Positions 61,734 to 64,000 of a stretch of DNA of 64,000 nucleotides are shown here, piece by piece (the first letter of the stretch is position 1; each line of letters opens with the position of its first letter). The notes beneath the pieces are model-generated. The model saw only the letters and a list, made by a program, of their open reading frames with translations, did no database searches and was not told where the DNA came from. Both the position numbers and the translations under genes were made by a program. This DNA comes from Rhizobium freirei PRF 81. Lineage in GTDB: Bacteria > Pseudomonadota > Alphaproteobacteria > Rhizobiales > Rhizobiaceae. The stretch spans positions 62,001 to 126,000 of the forward strand of contig NZ_AQHN01000013.1 in NCBI RefSeq assembly GCF_000359745.1, written 5' to 3'.

Positions 61734-63329
61734 ATGACGACTTACGACTATATCATCGTCGGCGGCGGCTCCTCGGGGTGCGTTTTGGCGAACCGGCTTT
61801 CGGAAAACCCGACGCACAAGGTACTGCTGATCGAATCGGGCCGTCGAGATTCTGACCCCTGGATCCATATCCCTGCCACCTTCTTCAAAGTGCTGGGCAA
61901 GGGCATTGACATCCACCCCTATGCCTCGAACCCGGACAAGGGCTTGAACGGGCGTCCGAGCATCGTGCCACAGGGCAACGTGCTTGGCGGCGGCAGTTCG
62001 GTCAACGCGATGATCTACATTCGCGGTCACCGCAACGACTACGATACCTGGTCGCAAATGGGTTGCCAGGGCTGGTCCTATGACGATGTGCTGCCGGCCT
62101 TCCGCTCGCTTGAGAACAACGAGCGGCTGAACGGCCATTTCCATGGCAACAAGGGCGGGCTGCGCGTTTCCGACCCACGGCATCGCCATCCGTTAAGCGA
62201 GGCCTTCATCAAGGCGGCGACCGAAATCGGCATCCCCCATAATGACGATTTCAATGGCGAGGATCAGGCTGGCGTCGGCTTCTATCAAAGCACGACCCAT
62301 GGCGGCCGTCGCTGGAGTTCCGCTCAAGCCTTCCTGCGCGAAGCGGAAAAGCGGCCGAACCTGACCGTGCTGACGCAACGTAAGGTCGCTCGGATCCTGT
62401 TCGAGGGGCGGAAGGCCGTTGGTGTCGAGCTGCTCGACGGCACGACCTTCAAGGCGGAGCGTGAAATCGCGCTCACCGCCGGCGCCATTGCTACACCGAA
62501 GATCCTGCAGCTGTCCGGTGTTGGCGACGCGGCGCATCTTTCGTCAATTGGCATCAAGGTCGTTGCCGATCTGCCTGGCGTCGGCGCCAACTATCAGGAT
62601 CACCTGGAAGTGCCGGTGCAGGGCGAGACGCATGAGCCGATCTCGATCCTCGGTCATGACAAGGGTCTGCGGGCAGCCGGCCACATGCTGCGCTATCTGA
62701 CGTCGCACCGCGGGCTGCTGTCCTCCAACGTCGTCGAGTGCGGCGGTTTCGTCGATACCGTCGGCACGGGACAGCCGGACGTTCAGTTCCATGTGTTGCC
62801 GGTTTTGATCGGTTTTGTCGATCGTGATCCTGAGCCCGGACATGGCCTCAGCATCGGGCCCTGCTATCTGCGGCCGCGCTCGCGAGGCTGGATCCGGTTG
62901 AAGAGTGCCGATCCGACGGAGCAGACGGATTTTAATGCCAATCTCCTATCCGATCCGGCCGATATCGAAACTTTGGTGCGCGGCGTCGAAACGGCGATCC
63001 GCATCCTCGATGCGCCGGCCCTTGCCAAGCTGGTCAAGCGCCGCCTGCTGCCGAAGCCGGGCGTCGAGAAGGATCCGGACGCCCTGCGGGACTACATCCG
63101 CCAATCCTGCAAGACGGTGTTCCATCCGGCAGGCACGGCCCGCATGGGCCGGGCGGACGACCCCAGTGCCGTAGTTGGGCCGGACTTGAAGGTGCGCGGC
63201 GTCGAGGGCCTGCGGGTCTGCGACGCCTCGGTGATGCCGACGCTGGTTTCGGGCAATACCAACGCGCCGACGATGATGATTGCGGCAAAGGCTGCCGCCT
63301 TCATGACAGGTAGGGCGATTTCCGGCTGA
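61734..63329 (+). CDS. GMC-family FAD oxidoreductase (choline dehydrogenase-like)
   Basis: The 531-residue enzyme has the FAD dinucleotide motif IIVGGGSSGCVLANRLSE near the N-terminus, GGGSSVNAMIYIRGHRNDYDTW, a GAIATPKILQLSGVG segment and the C-terminal catalytic region FHPAGTARMG with the conserved His (His about 463) plus DASVMPTLVSGNTNAPTMMIAAKAAAFM. It oxidises an alcohol to an aldehyde, which the coupled aldehyde dehydrogenase could take to the acid. ATG 61734 follows the dehydrogenase stop by two bases. The substrate is unknown; choline is possible, but no betaine gene is adjacent. Confidence 0.92.
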   Translation: MTTYDYIIVGGGSSGCVLANRLSENPTHKVLLIESGRRDSDPWIHIPATFFKVLGKGIDIHPYASNPDKGLNGRPSIVPQGNVLGGGSSVNAMIYIRGHRNDYDTWSQMGCQGWSYDDVLPAFRSLENNERLNGHFHGNKGGLRVSDPRHRHPLSEAFIKAATEIGIPHNDDFNGEDQAGVGFYQSTTHGGRRWSSAQAFLREAEKRPNLTVLTQRKVARILFEGRKAVGVELLDGTTFKAEREIALTAGAIATPKILQLSGVGDAAHLSSIGIKVVADLPGVGANYQDHLEVPVQGETHEPISILGHDKGLRAAGHMLRYLTSHRGLLSSNVVECGGFVDTVGTGQPDVQFHVLPVLIGFVDRDPEPGHGLSIGPCYLRPRSRGWIRLKSADPTEQTDFNANLLSDPADIETLVRGVETAIRILDAPALAKLVKRRLLPKPGVEKDPDALRDYIRQSCKTVFHPAGTARMGRADDPSAVVGPDLKVRGVEGLRVCDASVMPTLVSGNTNAPTMMIAAKAAAFMTGRAISG

Positions 63330-63388
63330 GCCGGGCATCGCAAAAGCAAAGAGCCCGTGGGGAGCGGGACAACAAACTGGAGGAGACA

Positions 63389-64000
63389 ATGCCTATCAAT
63401 CTCAAAGGGCTGGCGATCGGCCTTTTCCTGACGCTCATTTCGGCGTTCAGCGCAAATGCAGCTGCATCCTGCGGTGACAGTACCGGAAAGCCGGCAACCG
63501 GCGAACCGATCATCATCGGCGCAATCACCGGCAAGACCGGCCCGGACGATTTCTCGAACTCGACCAAATCGGCGAAAGCCTATTTCGATTGCCTCAACGC
63601 CAATGGCGGCATCAAGGGGCGGCCGGTCAAATATATGATCGAGGACGATCAGTGGAATCCGGAGATCGCCGCACAGCTGGCGGCCAAGCTCGTCAACGAC
63701 CAGAAGGCCGTGCTGATGGTCGGCAATTCGAGCTATGTGGAATGCGGCGCCAATGCCGAACTCTACAAGAAGGCCGGCATTCTGGTGCTGGCCGGCGTCG
63801 GTGTGCCGCGCGAATGCTTCTTTGCCGATAACATCGCGCCGACCAATGCCGGACCGCGTGTCTCTATGCTGGGTGCCATGGGCTATGCGCTCGACAAGCT
63901 CCATGCCAAGTCGGTCGTCTGCATCGCTCCGAACATCCCGAATGTCGGCACATGGTCCTGCGATGGCGTCGCTTTGCTCGCCAAGGAAAAGGGCTTTGCC
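63389..64000 (+). CDS. Branched-chain-type ABC substrate-binding protein, 5' part (cut by window edge)
   Basis: The reading frame runs from ATG 63389 to the right edge (204 codons). It begins with a signal peptide (LAIGLFLTLISAFSANA), then SCGDSTGKPATGEPIIIGAITGKTG, AYFDCLNANGGIKGRPVKYMIEDDQWNPEIAAQLAAKLVNDQKAV and LVLAGVGVPRECFFADNIAPTNAGPR, matching Peripla_BP_6 (LivJ/urea/aromatic-type) binders. The paired cysteines (TSCG, FDC, VEC, REC) suggest disulfides. AGGAG precedes the ATG. It probably imports the substrate of the GMC/aldehyde dehydrogenase pair; the permease and ATPase genes should follow outside the window. Confidence 0.9.
   Translation, partial: MPINLKGLAIGLFLTLISAFSANAAASCGDSTGKPATGEPIIIGAITGKTGPDDFSNSTKSAKAYFDCLNANGGIKGRPVKYMIEDDQWNPEIAAQLAAKLVNDQKAVLMVGNSSYVECGANAELYKKAGILVLAGVGVPRECFFADNIAPTNAGPRVSMLGAMGYALDKLHAKSVVCIAPNIPNVGTWSCDGVALLAKEKGFA

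Noticed and set aside
1..64000. tRNA, rRNA, CRISPR arrays, transposases, integrases or phage genes
   Set aside because: No cloverleaf, rRNA-like, spaced-repeat or transposase sequences were recognised on reading; the RIME-like element is the only repeat family seen.

Overview
The window looks like an accessory, transport-rich stretch of an alphaproteobacterial genome, most likely Rhizobiaceae (Rhizobium/Agrobacterium group). The evidence is uniformly high GC with strong third-position bias, a very high density of ABC importers each paired with its own regulator and catabolic enzymes, and a RIME1-like intergenic repeat of the rhizobial type at 8555-8660. There are no ribosomal, tRNA, replication or other housekeeping genes, so a chromid, megaplasmid or accessory chromosomal region is plausible (inference).

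Layout. (1) 1-12.3 kb: the N-terminal part of a MalT/LuxR-type regulator runs off the left edge and is divergent from a long operon. The operon encodes a peptide/nickel-type ABC importer (two permeases, a fused double ATPase and a mid-operon binding protein), two HyuA-like ATPase + DUF917 pairs and an isoaspartyl peptidase/L-asparaginase. (2) 12.4-18.1 kb: a GNAT acetyltransferase, then a LacI regulator divergent from a ribose-type sugar importer (binding protein, ATPase, permease) with two identical operators. (3) 18.2-21.9 kb: a FecBCD-type importer ending in a ModA-like protein without signal peptide and preceded by a ModE-like box, so probably a molybdate/tungstate system. (4) 22-24 kb: an XRE-cupin regulator divergent from an omega-amino acid:pyruvate aminotransferase. 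(5) 24.4-34.1 kb: a LacI regulator, an amino-acid binding protein and an unusually long permease with no ATPase gene, an SDR, a ~1010-residue kinase-M23-PLP fusion, and a GH42 beta-galactosidase. AAACGTTTA operators lie before both the importer operon and the galactosidase.

(6) 34-41.4 kb: formaldehyde dehydrogenase, a small lysine/alanine-rich AT-hook protein, gene-poor DNA with a perfect 22-bp palindrome, a secreted GH5 glycosidase, and an MFS transporter divergent from a LysR regulator. (7) 41.4-54.5 kb: a minus-strand peptide importer operon ending in an M14 carboxypeptidase, divergent from a GntR/FCD regulator; then two SET-like MFS transporters, a second GntR/FCD regulator with a perfect palindrome, and a CynX/NimT-type MFS transporter. 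(8) 54.5-58.5 kb: NUDIX hydrolase, ArsR plus SRPBCC pair, RibD/DHFR-like reductase, and a PadR-HAAS-GIN operon. (9) 58.5-64 kb: a HpaR-like MarR regulator, a FeaR-like AraC regulator, aldehyde dehydrogenase, GMC oxidoreductase, and a branched-chain-type binding protein cut by the right edge.

The strongest candidates for something undescribed are the doubled HyuA/DUF917 cluster with isoaspartyl peptidase (4.2-12.3 kb) and the kinase-peptidase-phospholyase fusion in an importer operon lacking an ATPase (25.7-31.9 kb). All functional calls rest on motif recognition by eye; no database search was run.
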